A stretch of 64,000 bases of DNA from Lingula anatina. Its lineage: Eukaryota; Brachiopoda; Lingulata; Lingulida; Lingulidae. The stretch spans positions 124,001-188,000 of the forward strand of contig NW_019776168.1 in assembly GCF_001039355.2 (NCBI RefSeq). Direction: 5' to 3'. This document shows, piece after piece, positions 33,985 to 48,500 of this stretch (positions within the stretch are counted from its first letter, which is position 1; every line of letters starts with the position of its first letter). The position numbers and the translations under genes were made by a program. The notes under the pieces are model-generated. The model was not told the origin of the DNA and made no database searches. It worked only from the letters and a program-made list of their open reading frames with translations.

Positions 33985-36388
33985 TTGTCTAAGTTAATGA
34001 AGAAAAATAAGTCAATTAATGAAATATTTACTCCATGACACATGCTCACATCTGCGACTCACAGTCGTCTCCTTTGCTGCACGACATCCGACATCTTTAA
34101 ACACTTGATTCCTGTAACAAACTCTCATATTTACAAGAAGTCTGATATTTTTTAACATTTCTTCTCGAAATGATTTATCTTCTTGGATCATGATAGAACT
34201 TAAAGAACGCGGCTAAAGGGTCTATTGTGTTCTCATGTTACTGATGTACCATATTAATTTAAAACAATTTTTACAATATCATTCAGATTAAAGAAAAATA
34301 AAACTAGTAAACATTCTTAGCTCTTGGACGATCATTTTATATCTGCTGAAACGTGCAAATATAATTTAACAATAAAACGTCTGATTTTAAGTTAACCAAA
34401 TTCTACTTGTCTGTGTAGACAGCTTGAAAACAAAAAGTACAAACAAAGATTTCGAAAATGTTAACCGTTTCAGCGCCGTTTCATGTTTAAAGGTGAGTTT
34501 TAGACAAGAAGGCTTACTTATATCGATTTATTGCTGCCAAAACGACAAAATACACATACCACCATAAAGTTTTAAATATCATAACTTGGAGAAATACCAC
34601 ACGGTGGCTACATTATTTCCCGAAAAAAGTATTTTAATTTTAATTATTTATTTATTTTATTGGAGTGTGGATTCTGTTTGTGCTGTGTAAAAAACTGGTA
34701 CCAATGTATCTTTAATTAATACCGAAATATTGAGTTAAAATATGGTTGCGAAACTGCCCGGACATGGTCACAGCCGACTGGCCAGCACCTCTCCGTCTCT
34801 GAGTCACAGCCGTGCTAGGCACGAGGTGCGTGATTACGCTGCACTTGCGATTGTTACGTCACAGCAATTTGTGTTGATTACATCACAGCAAGTTCTAATG
34901 ACCACAAGAAGTCCAAACTGTGATGGCATCCTTTTCTTGATGAGAACATAGTCAATGCTAAAGGACAAAATAACATCCATTCAAAAATTATTGCGTTCAA
35001 ACACAATGTTTATTCACACGTTTCACTTTTTTCAATCTTACAACAAATTTCAAATTCATCGCCAAAATAACAGATCTTGTATCAAAATAAAAGAGAAAAG
35101 AAAGTTATATAATAAAAATCTAATAAAAACAGTAAAATTCATGAATAATAATTCAGCATTAGTATAGCATGAAAAACTTAATCAATTATAAGCATTACAT
35201 ACTACTAGGGTACACTGTACCAGTAATCTTTAAGTTCTCTACGGCGACGCACCATTGTTTCAAATATTGTAGACATGCCCTCAGTCTTAGAACTTTATGA
35301 TTGTCAACTACCTCTAAATCATGACATGATCATTAAAGTGATACTAGTACCTTTGTACAGTATGTAGCAAACAACTGATGATTTATGATTAAAATGATTT
35401 TCTAAAACATGATTTAATGTAAATTCAACAAAAATGATATAAGCCGTTGAGGGTTTTACATGTTGATGTAGTGAGTGTAGGTGAGTTTGGGTGGGGATGA
35501 ATAATAAATAAAATGTCCATTTATATTGTGTCTGGTGTAATTTATATATATATATATATAAAGTATTAATTGTTTGGCATAATAGTATAATAAGGACACA
35601 TATACCAGTATAATCACTGGAAAAAAGACATTTGATTGGTGAATTAAAATAGCATTGGTACAATGAAAAGGTAACATCCTTGGGAGATTTCAGTTACACA
35701 TCAAGGCCACACCTTTTTAAAGTTACCTAAATGTTCTCACAGATCTAGAATTTGATGTAATATCATGCATTTAATACAGGACATCAATATCAAAGAAACT
35801 GAGATGAGATGGGGATGGGGGAGGGTTGAAGAAAACATGGCTTCCTCCTACACCACAAAACCTATCTGCATGCTTCATTCCTAAACAAAAGGTGACCTCA
35901 AAATAAGACACAGGTTGTCACTTAATGGACACCGTTCCTCACACAAATATTTCCTAAATCTCTTAATGATCGATGACTTAAATTAACTGTTAAGAAATGT
36001 TAAGTCTGTGCTGACACTATCGAGGTTGTTATCAGGTGAGGGTCCGCGCTGTGGTTGGGGCCTGATAACCATGACGACAAGTTATTTGACCCTGCCACAC
36101 TGTCTGTGCAGGAATAACAAGGTGGGATGGGCCTACCACTTAACCTGTCACCACAGGGCCAGCCAGCTGAAGCTACAACTTCATACACACATGGTGTGCT
36201 ATTTTGAACACATTTTTCCTCACTCTTTTATCTATCAGAATTATACCCACACTCTAGTTCCAATTACCCATCTTTTAAAAGTTTTACTATTTACTTTTTT
36301 CACCATTGTGAGAATTTAAGACTTCATTTTGAAGAGGCACTGATTGAGAAGTTTTTTTTCTCATTTTGCAAAATAAAAAAAAGTATTC

Positions 36389-36414
36389 CTCTCTCTCTCT
36401 CTCTCTCTCTCTCT
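36389..36414. repeat. CT dinucleotide microsatellite
   Basis: Thirteen CT units. Confidence 0.9.
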
Positions 36415-36607
36415 TGAATCCTTACAGCTTAAAATATCTGGACACAACATCACTAGTATATTTCAACATGGGCAGATTGTGTTATGAAAGTTGACTGCAT
36501 TCAATTGAAATAAAATTGATTGATACCTTGTCTTGCTTCTACTACATGGACATGAAAAGTTTCAGAAAGCTCCACCCTCAGCCAAGTTAACTTACTGGAA
36601 CTGAATT

Positions 36608-36613
36608 TTTATT
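36608..36613 (-). terminator. Candidate polyadenylation signal of the coiled-coil gene
   Basis: The minus strand reads AATAAA about 650 bp past the stop codon. It is the clearest such hexamer I noticed downstream, but this is a simple motif. Confidence 0.3.
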
Positions 36614-37262
36614 TGGGACCTCAATGACGTGTATGACTGAGACCCATTTATCTCATTCTATCCAGCCACTGTTGGATCAGACTTTTCACTACTGGTCAAA
36701 AAAGGGTTTGTGCCAATATGACCAAAATCCCCGATATGATGGACAGGAAGATGTCTCCATCCAACCCTTCAACCCCCTCCAGCCACACAGCACAGACAGC
36801 CATTATTACAAACTGAAATGTGGTAATTTATGGAGGATATGGCAGCGAGCAATGTTCTCCTTGGTTGGGTCACTTAAGACTTGCAAACTGTGTAATTTTT
36901 TCCCGTCTTTTTCACTGGCTTGCCCACTGACAGACACCTGTCTGGGATGAAATGGTCCCAGACCCCTGAAGGAGAATACATGTGACACACAGACGTGAAG
37001 ACATATATTTTGTATGGACAATCGAGAATAATCACACTGAGATAATATGGTGAGCTGACCCTTGACCTGTGTATGCATCACAACATATTTGATGAGGTCA
37101 GTTTTTGTGTGCCTTTTACAGAAAGCATTAAGGTAAACATGCCCATATACCTGTGGATTTTTTTTCTTATTGAGCAAAATTTCATTATTGTTTTCAATAC
37201 TTGGCAATTTCATAACATCACCTAGGAATTCAGAGCGCTGTTTATGTTATGCATGCTGATTG

Positions 37263-40200
37263 TCAATAGCTCTCTGTGAGAAATGTTTCAGATTTTGCTC
37301 CCACCCTCAGCAAGCGCATGTGCTCACGCTCATGTTCGTTGAGGTTATGTTTGTCCTCCCGCATGGTTTGTCTGTGTTTCTGTAGCTGTATGTAACTCTC
37401 TTCTCTCCTGGCATGCACCTGGTAAAATAGAACAATGAATCCATAGAGAAGAAGTGACAGATATATTTATGAAGCCTACTTTTCAAAAAAAAAGTTTTCT
37501 TTTAACACTTAATGAAGCTATCACTATAAGGTGTAAGTCTTCCACAAGTCTTAAATCATTCTTACTGTTATACATACATAAATGAATAAAAGATAAAATA
37601 ATCATTTTTCCTGTATGTTTTTTCATGTAAAAGAATCTAATGTGGTGTAAAAATGTCTATTATCATTGCTGATGGTTGTAGTTGTCAGATATTGCATATC
37701 AACATACATGTAAGTGGGGTACGCAAGTTATAAATGAGATGTCTTAATAATTTTTTTCTGAAATGAAAGAACTACGATGGACAAGATCTGTTTCTGTTGC
37801 ACGATATTCAGATTTGGTTAGCATTAAATAATAAATGTATGTATATTCCTAAATATTCAAGATATTTTTTTATTCCAACAAGATTGTACATGACACATGT
37901 TTTATGTTAAACATATCCCATAAGTTTGTTCAACACACCTTGATTTCAGTTCTTCCAAATATTTAAAAAATTTTGAGTCAAAATAGAACCTGGCCCCAGG
38001 CTGGTTACGTGTACATTGTAGGTGACAGACCATTTTAAGACACTCTCCAAGCAGAGAGATTTAGGACAGCGGCAGCTTTCTTCCATAAGCTGCAGAAGAA
38101 CTCTACACACAATGTCACCTTTGTCTACATGTCCGGTCACAGAAATCCTATTATCACTCTGAATGAATTATTCTATCCTGTATTACTACAGCAGTTTAAA
38201 GAACCTACGGAAAGAAAGTCTACCGGGTTCTTCTTAAGCCTGATTATCAAAGTTATGCAATGTATGCAAGTGCTTATCCCATCTCCTCGTGAAGTGTTAT
38301 GCAAACCTTGTTCTTCATTTTCAAAAGCAAGCAAAAGTAACATACAGCACAGGTTAAGTTAAAGCAGCTAACTTTTTATCTCATTTTCTAAGATCCCAAA
38401 ATATGCAATCCTGGATCAAAGCAGGGTTGTGCCAATAAGTCAGGTGTAAACAGACCTTTTGACAGCCTCCACTACACTGTCACCACGGTCAACTGTAAAC
38501 AGTTTCCAAATACCTACTGATGAGGGGGAAAACGGCTTTTGTCTACAGTGTTTGCACACTTCCCATCCATTCTACAAGCCCAATGGTATAATTTGTGTGC
38601 AGTTCTCTTAATTTATAATTACTATAATCCATTCCTTTTAAAGTTCATTTCACACTGAAATTTATTAACAGGGCCATTTATTACCCAGATTACCATTGAA
38701 AAGACGGCATAGCGCTGGTTAGAATAGCAAACATCAATTGAGAATTAATGTTTCAATAAATTACTAAAGTGGGCACTAAACGGGCAATCGCTAATGATAG
38801 AATCTACACAATTCCAGCTATCTTGTGGCTTAGGTCTGCTAGGTGGAGCACAGAAAAACAGCTGCCACAAACTGATAGTTTATGCATACCTGCGTCTGTG
38901 TGGAAAGGTCTGAGATAATGCAAGGTTCAGGGGCTTTTTCAATAGAGTCTCTTGTACAAGATTTTGAGGAAATCTCTCCATCTGTCTCCTTGTCCATTCC
39001 CCCTCTTTGTCTTTATCTGAACATATTTTCTTGGTGTGACTTTATTTTGAAACTATTTAGAGTTTCTCCAAGTATGAACAAGACCTCTGGTCCTTCTTTC
39101 ACTTCATTTTCAAATTACATGCTTTTACGAATGCTATTTTCCAAATTTAAATGAAATTCACCTGATCAAAAAACATTTTCTTCAATTAAATGCAGGGCTT
39201 ATTATTATTATCATTATTATTATTATATTATTATCATTATCTACCAAACCATCCAAAAAATGTAACAGAATACAAATAACAAATGGCACAGGCCACCCTT
39301 CACTTTAGGTCTAGATTCAAGCACTGATGCAGCTTCTACATGTACGTGTACCTGTTGATGATAAGCTGTAAACGAAAGCTCAGAAATTCATCTGAACCCC
39401 TGACACCCCCCTCCCCCCCATGGGCCTTAGTGATACTGAAAATATCATCAGACCAAATTTCATTTTTCTCCTCGAGCTATGAAAAATCACCAAAATCAGG
39501 CTGTTGCAGTTATGTGTATAACCTTATTGGTAAAATTTGTCTGTGTTTGTCTCTCAGAGAAAGGAACAAGCTAACTGCACTACCTTGTGCAGAGACTAGA
39601 CAAGTGATACAATCCCTTTTCACACGAGATGCAACTAAATTTATTTTAATTTGTATCTGAAAATTTCATCAAACAAAAAATAACTTCTCAATCTTGGGAT
39701 CTGTTTTGGAGGGTACTTTTTCAAATGAATTATGGCCCATGATCACAAAGGAGTTTGACAAGGGGCATTCAAATGATCGAGGAAGAATCAAGTCAGTGAA
39801 ATAGCACATAATCAGTAAGATACTCTGCGTGTGAGTTCTCTGCAATAAAACTTCAACATAACTTGTATGCGGTGGGAATTATCATCATAAAATAACGCCT
39901 TACAAAAAGACTGTCCAGATTATAAGAAGCCATTTATTTGAACAGGTATCCCCATTGATCATTCTGTAGGAGGAACGGCTGTCACAGAGAAAAGCTGTGC
40001 CAGAGATTACTTACAAAGTCCTGACTGACAGACCATACTGACACCTTACTCCTGGCATAAGAAAAGCTGGGAATATTAGTAGGGCTAACTTACACAAACT
40101 GACTCTGGCTTTCAGTAAAGGTGAGAAGGATAATTTCAAACCCCTTTCAGTTTATCTTACCTCACGTGAACTTAAGATAGATTAAATCACTGCGTTAAAA

Positions 40201-42460
40201 ACTATTTGTAAATAAATTATTTACAGAGCATTTTAATATTGTTGTGGGTAGAAGTCGGTATACTTCCCTACCCCCTCCTGTCTCACACTGGATCTGTAGG
40301 AAACCACTTATCTAAATCTTTACCTCAGTATCACCTTTAAATAACACTGGAATGCAGTTAAGTATTTATTTTATTGTCTTCTAGTGACAGCGGTGACTGG
40401 GCATTTATTATGCATCTTGTAAAAATGCCAAGGAGCCGTTACTGGGGACCCATACGGCCCTGATAAATAGCTTATTAAATTGCTGGTCATTTTACTTTGA
40501 ACACACCCATGGCCAGCTGAATATGGGCAGCTTTTGAGCTGATTTTCTTGTTTTTTCTTTTTCTTTACCTTTTTTTCTAACACATTTATGGAGATGTCAA
40601 TATTAATTTTTCTTAAGAAGTCTTTAAACAGCAGTGAGTCATTATCAATGTTTATAAATACCATAGTTCCATTGCAGATATTTTCATAAAGTTTCTTTTT
40701 ATCTATTTATTTATTTTATTTATTTATTTTTTTTGTTTTGTTTTGTTTATGAATTATATATCCGGAACTATAAAAAGGCTTTATCGCTACAGATTTCCAC
40801 CCAAACAATAAGCATTGAATATCCTCATAGGTATTGTAACACAGAAAGAATTTATGAAACTATTTAGTACTTTGGCCTACAGGCATTGTTTCGACCCCCA
40901 CCCAATTATTGCCAATTATGACTGAAATGATTTGTGCCAGTCTTCAGGTCTACACTGACCTTTCATCAGAATTTGTAGGTATAAAATAACTTTTTGTTCA
41001 AACTTCCAAATAATTTTGTTACTGTTTTAAGGTCTTGTCTAACCTTTAATCAAAAGCCACGTGAATGATATGAATATCTTTGCTTAATTGCATTAACCTT
41101 CCCTTCAAATTTGTTACAATTTGTAAAACTTGTATCTCAGATAAATACTAAAATTTAAAAAGTCTGATGATATATTAATCTCACTTTAAAGAATTCAAAG
41201 TGACCAGAAAAGGGCAGAAGAGACATAATCGGGGTCAAACTTTCTTCAATATATGAAACAATCATATAGGTAAATTATACAAAACTTTAACATAAAAAAG
41301 GCCTATATTGTATGCTCTAAAGACTGCAGTGCATGTGAATTCTTGCATGTTTTTTGTTCTGTGACAAATTTTTTACAGGATCTCAGCTGAAGGTGACAAA
41401 TTGTAAGTCACACATGCAGGTGTTGTTGACAATGTGTCTGCTGCTACTGAACACTGGAACACAGGTGGTGGTCTGCATGGAACAGGAAACTTCAAGGATT
41501 ACTTTTAAATCAAAGGTCAAAAGTGTGTGTGTATGTGTGTGTGTGTGTGTGGGGGGGTGTATGTGTTTTCATATGCTTGCACACCTGCATGTGTGTGCAT
41601 AATTATATGTTTTTGTCCTAGGTACATCTGTGGGGAAAAATGGGAAATCAAATAAAATTACATATTTTTGGTGTAGTAGTGTCTTTACCTTTTTTGCAAT
41701 TCATTATTTCCTTTTTTTTCATTCACATAAATATGTTTCATTTTTGAAATTCAAAACTAAACTCACTTGTGACAAGGAAGCTTTAAAATCACAAAAATAG
41801 AAATAAAAAGTAAACAAAAAGAAAAGAAAAAACTGTCACTGAATTCTTTACCTTATCCAGTGCTGCCTTCTCCCTGACCAGTTCCTGCTGTAACTCCTCC
41901 TCCAGTTTCTGAATGGTCACCATCTCTTCTTTTAGTTTCACAGCATTCTTCCTCTTAGCTTCCAGAAGCTTGTTCTGTAGTCTGCGCACCGTTTGTTCCT
42001 GTTTCTGCCTGGCATACTCTGCCTCTCGTACTTTATTGTATAAGCTGTGCTCATACTCTTCTGCTTTAGTTACTGTTTTCTGTAAGTCAAGTGTAGGATT
42101 TTTCATTAAATTCATTTTGACATGGTTTAGATAGTATAGATTTCAATATAGAGTATAAAAAAAGCATACCACACAGCAATTAAAAAGATTATAACTTGTA
42201 ACCATGTAGTTAAAAAATATACAGGTATATTGGTTTGGCATAAAAAAATCAAGATGCATCTGATTAATCAATTTACATTTGTTTGGTAATATCTTCTCTT
42301 TTTCTAAACACAAAAAAGTGATAAATATTCATTTAAATACTTGGAAAAATGAAATAAAATTTTAAATAAATAAATTGCACATTAAAGGTTGGACAATAAG
42401 CCTTACATAGGGTAGCACTTTTACACAACAATAACAAATAGTACTACTACTATTATTACT

Positions 42461-42506
<46 letters not shown>

Positions 42507-45500
42507 GTAAACACCTACCTGAAAATGTCTAAGATGGTCTTCATGTTCCCTTCGTCTTGCCTCAATAAACCTTTTCTGGAATCTCTCTGAGTACTGGTTC
42601 TCCATTATCTCACTCTTTTCCTTCTTCTCCTTCACTGCTTGCCTCAGTCTTGATACTTTTCTGGCATCATGAGCCTATATGGAAGAATTTCGAAAGTTAA
42701 ATCATAAGAATACAGAAGAGGACATGACAAAATTCAGTTTTTTCTAATAATGCTGAAAAAATATATAGTAACTGCTGACATATGCAGGGAAATTTCAAAA
42801 TAAGTAATAAATTTAGAAAATCCTTCAAAGATAAGACTTCTAGCATGTTCAATGCAGCAGATCTAGCAGTTTAGCTAGTGACTGACAGGTGGTTTAATTT
42901 TTTGTATCACATTTAAGAAAGGCCTATCATCTGCTTTGAGCTAAACAACAAATACTGTACTTATGAAATTTGTATTTTTCTTTAAGACTCTATTATAAAA
43001 TGGTGCCCAGTGTTGTTTCATGCTGTAATCAAATCTTTCATGCCACAGCCTGAAACCACTTTAAAGTTCTAGGTTAAAATACCTCTTGCCTCACTGAAAT
43101 ATGCCTAAGCACATCATCATTCTTAAATCACATCACTGACAACATAATTAAAGGGCAAATGTATACTTATGTGGTCTCTTTATATCTTTATTACTATGAT
43201 AAGATTACATGTACTTCAGTATGAAAATTCACTACATGATATGAATGATAAATCTGCTATCTCATTTTTCCCCAATAGGTGCATACTAGGCGAGGTGAAT
43301 TTAGCCTCACATCTGGAGGGTTTTAAAGAATTCTTTAAATGCAAATTTCATAACGCAAAATGGGTGATGTACAATTTGATTTGACTTTGGAAAACAATTA
43401 AGATGGATGAAATACTGTTTGCGTACCTGTAGACAGCAGGGCACACTTTTTGAACTTTTTTTTTTAATACAAAAATATGTCACAAATGTCACAACCTGTG
43501 GGTGCTATTTACGTACATGTAAGTTCTGCTCAATTTGCTTGGCCTTGAGATCTAACTCTGCATGGAGTGCTGCCTGATTGAGCTGGCGTTGAATATTGCT
43601 GTTGTCCTCAAGTCTAATCTGTGTGTCTTGTAAATGGCGCCCCTCTAGAAAATAGATTGATATTAATTAATTTTTCTTCACTGGAAAATGAAATTACATT
43701 TAAAAAATGGTTATTCTGTCATATTACCTGAAAAAATCAGAAAAATCTATCTAAATATGGATTGAATGAAAATAAATTTTGCCTTTTCATTAGAGCCTAG
43801 GGTAAAACTTATTCTATTACCAAACACAAAAGGTAAAAAAAGAAAAACATTAATAACGAAGCAGGCATCAAATAAGAAAAAAATAGAGAAATCTAATCTT
43901 TGACAATAATATATTTCTCTCATATTTTTGTTATTTTAACAAATAGCAAAGCTGTAAAAGGTAAATTAAAATGTCACCTTCTCTTCCTTTCAAATTGAGG
44001 TGAGCCTTGGTCAGGGTGAGATCTGCACTCAGTTTACGGCGGTTCATCAGAGCTGTTTTTACATTGGAATCACTTTTCCTGCAGACAAAAAACAAAGAAT
44101 CTTCAAGTTACAATACTTTATATGAAATTAATGTTTATTACACAGCCAGATGTCAGATTTGATAGGATTTTTTTTCTAGAAGTTAATGTGACAAAAACAC
44201 TTCCTACAAATACATTTTAGCAACATTTACTGGTTTCGGTATATACATAAATACTTTAGATCAGTTCTGGAGCCAGTTAATCCTTGTTAATCAGTGAACA
44301 ATAGACATCTAATCCTCTAAGCTTGATAATCTTATTTGTGGATTAATCCTTATTCCCACTACTTACGTCAGTTTGTGATCTAAAGTCCTTTGCATTGTCA
44401 GATCTTCATCTATTCGCTGCTTGTTCTCCTTCTTGCTATCTCTGAAATATTAAGTTTAATTACAATTTAACCACATCAGGGATCAAGAATTAAGTAATAC
44501 TTGGTAATACTGTGTACCAATTAGAAACCAAAATATTTCTCTGGCCCCCTCCCCCTTGAACTTTTTCTTCAACTTCTCCTCAAAAATAAGGGTGGAGAAA
44601 AATAAGAAGAAGACAAAATTCCAGCTATGCAATTTAAGTTTTAAAACTTTCCACCATACTCTAATTTTTTTCAACCTGTGACAAATCTAAAATTTTCATA
44701 TCATGAACCTTTACTAACCCTTAACTTTGTCAAAATATGCATACACAGTTACAGGGGATAATTAAAGATGGAATATGGAATTAAAGAATATTATAAGTCA
44801 ATATGCATTCAGATTGACAAGGGATAATTAAAGATGGAATTAAAGAATATCATAAGTCATGAAATGGACAACTGTCATTATATGGTACTGTCTGAACCAT
44901 CTGTAAACTACCAGATCAATCAGTGCTGCATAGTTATAGTTTATATTCCATCTTGATTAAGGGATCATTGCCATTGAAGCTATCAGTCTACGTAGATTGC
45001 TCCAACTGAGTGGGAACTTTCACTGAATGCAATCACTTTCATAGATTAACATGCCCCCTGGTATTGAGTAGAATACAGAAAAGCTGGTAATTATACAAGT
45101 ACTTTGGAAAGAAGAGGAGGCGTGATAATATGTTAAACTGATTGCATTCAGTAAGAGTCCCCACAGAGCTGGAACAATCTACATAGACCAACAGCTACAT
45201 TGGAAATGAGCCCTAAGAGGCCCATCAGGTTACATTTAAGGACAAAAATGCATTTTTCAAAAACTTAAAATTTTTTTATTTAGTGCCACACTGAATCCGT
45301 TCATACGTTAATAATCTTGACCAGAAATTGACTAAACTGCATCACCAAATATCATTAAATAACTACCGTAGATTACATGAGGACTCTTTAGACCTTAAAA
45401 TTCCAATTAAATCCAACTGATTATATAACAAACAGTAAAGCAGCCAGTACAGTTTTTATTTAAAAATAGATTTCTGGCCCAAGTGTATACAAGTCTCCTG

Positions 45501-48500
45501 TGAGAAGAATAGATTGACAATTTCTCATTCACTGTCAACTTGTCTATGCAGAGCCCAATACCAAACCATGCTAAGGGCCCACTCCAAATGAGTTAAGTGC
45601 CAATAGCTAGTGTGCAGTAACTCCATGGGGACTCTTGCTGAATGCAATCAGATTAACAGATTAACACAACTCCACTTATTTCCAGCATTACTCAAATAAT
45701 CAGTTTTTTTTTATGTTCTACTTAATGTCAGGAGGAGGCATATTATTCTGTTAATCTCATTGCATTCAGCTGGAGTCCCCATAGAGTTAGTGCGTCGCCT
45801 GTTGTGATCTAACACATACTGAACGGCCCCTTATTCTGAGACCACACAGACCACACCAAATCCAGGCTAATACAAACCAGCCTTGTTGCTGGCGTGTGGG
45901 AGGAACCAATAAAATACTGTGTGATTATTTTCTCCCGCACATCTGGTGGAAGACAAAAGGTTGTTATTAATGGCAGGATATAGCCCTCTTGCATGTCTCA
46001 CTGCTCTAAAAGATGGCATAACTCAAATAAAGGACAACATTTTTTATTTCCAATCTACAGTCATTCATAAATCTGTTGGTGTCCTCACACAATGCACTTA
46101 TGAGTATATTTCTAAAGGCTTTTTTTAAATATACAATAGACTATAATTAAATGATAAGGTATAACCTTCTTCCCCTTTCTGCATGATATGACTAATTCTT
46201 GTATTTTCAACTCCTGACCTTAATTCTGATATTCTATTTATTGTGCATTTGTTTTCCCTTTTTAGGAAATGATGAGTAAGATCAACATATTTAGATACTA
46301 ATGGCAATATTTCTGTATGATATAACTGCTATTCATGTAGGCTACTTTTTCTTTTGCATTTCATGGCTAATTATTGTTCCAGTAATGTACTGTTATCTGT
46401 GATACTCAATATTTACTAGTGCATTTTTTAACTGTCATCACCTAATTATGAATATTTTATTTTAATGATTAAACTGAATGCACAAAGCACAACTTACATA
46501 ATTTTACTTTGCATTTTTACCCTGTATCATCCTTGTCAGGGATTTTAATACTGAAGTTTAAGATTGAAGAGAAAATTTGCCAAACATTTTTCATAAAAAA
46601 ACAAAGATATTACTTATTCTAACAATATTATAACAGGGTGTGGTCCATGTACTGTAGGTAATGCAGAGAATGATGAAGGGAAAAACATTTAAATCTAACT
46701 ATCCAGAAAAAAGACAACTCTTCTTTATGCCCCACCCTCATATTTCAATATGTTATCCAAGTAACATGAAAGTAAATATTGGGTGTGGGTATGCCTGGGG
46801 GGAGGGTGGGAGCCACTTCCAAACTTGACATTAAATGTACACTACCAAGGTGACAATCACACTTTAAGTTTGTAAATGGCATAATTTAATTCTAACTTTT
46901 CAACATCAGGCAGATGGATTATTTCATTGTCTGTCTAGAAATACATGTCAACAGTTACGAGTTTGTCAAGAGAGTTTCTCCAACTTAATGATGATAGCAT
47001 CTATTTAGCAGTGCCTGCATGGATTAATTATCTTAAAAGAGAACAGCGCCACATTGACACTGCTCATTGATACAAAGATGTGGGCAATTCACACACTGAG
47101 TTCTGTTGCTCCCTTGTTGCACTCAAATAAGAAAAAAAGTCTGTATACCAGTACTTATATACAACATACATCTATCACCATCAACACCTTTGGCAAGTCT
47201 TAATAACTTTCTTATGTTAACTGTCAACAAATTTTATATAAAGGCTACTTGTATGGATGGGTTCTGTGGACTAGGCCAGATTTAATAGAATTATTTGACG
47301 TGTTGACACATCTGATTGACTCCAAAACACAGAGAGGCAAAACAGGACCGATTCATGTGAACTGCTTTGTACATGCTGCAGCACAGAAGCTTTTAGGACT
47401 ATTTTTCTCCCTTAATGATGATGATGATGAGCGTGCTATGATGGCACATCTGATTCAATAGGATGAGGGTGGGACAATACAATGTGTCCTATTACTGTCC
47501 TTATTTATATCACAGAACACATCAGGACAATCAGCCTGTTGAAATGACTTCTTTCTTGTTTTATTGCTTCTAAATTCAAGTTGCGTGACAGAATGCCTAA
47601 TTGTTTGCCTGGATGTTGTGATTGAAATTTTCATCAGTGCCGCTTGCAATTCTTAAACTCAAGTAGAAAATTTCAATCTACTTTCCACTAAATGTCAAGT
47701 ATGTAAAACATGAATCATGAACCCTTTGTCACAATTGAATAAAAATGCACAGAATAAGAAAAAAATGAAAACAATAGTTTTATGATTTTAAAAGAAAATT
47801 CAGATTCGAGGTAAAGGTGAATTTCTACTCAGCTAATACTTTGCACAGTGGCTTATATTTCAAAATAAAATGGTAAACAAACAAAAAGAAAATAAATATA
47901 GAAGGATGAGACACAAATTGGACTGGCATTAACCTTTGGGTCAATTTTGTGGTCATGTCAGCAATTTTTAAACCTGCTATCCCATAAATATATCTGATAA
48001 GCAACAAACCTACTGAAGAGATAAGGATACCTTTTTTTAATCTCTAAAATATCATACCTCTGGGCATCCTCCTTGATAGATCTGCCTTTCTGAGCCTCCA
48101 TATTTAAAGATATGGACAGTTCTGCTAGCTCTTGCTTTAGCCGAAACTGCTCTTCCTGAAAAATAAAATAAATGTATTGTATTTTTAACATTAACACTTC
48201 AGTCTGTTTTTTTTTCTGACAAATGCATAATAATTTAAGTGTTTAGATAAAGCCATGTGGTCTTTTAACTACATAATGTAGTATTGAAACAACACGAGGC
48301 TTTAAACTTTTAAAATGTAACTACTGCATGAGCAAAACATATCGCTAGACAATCTGCAGAAAAAGATTATGTTTGAAACTTAGGAATAAAATTGTGCTTT
48401 TTCTACATTTCTTTCTAACTAAAGTAGAATATTGTTCATTCTTTACAGATGTGTAACAGACCTCTTTCTTTTTCATCTTCAGATCAAATTCTTGTTGAAT

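Larger units (their letters stand above)
31281..37262. other. Non-coding region upstream of the BMP3-like gene
   Basis: This holds the probable promoter of the minus-strand BMP3-like gene on its left and the 3' flank of the coiled-coil gene on its right. Apart from a possible 5' exon, a MITE relic, a CT microsatellite and AAT-type triplet repeats (about 33540-33580), I see no gene. Confidence 0.55.
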
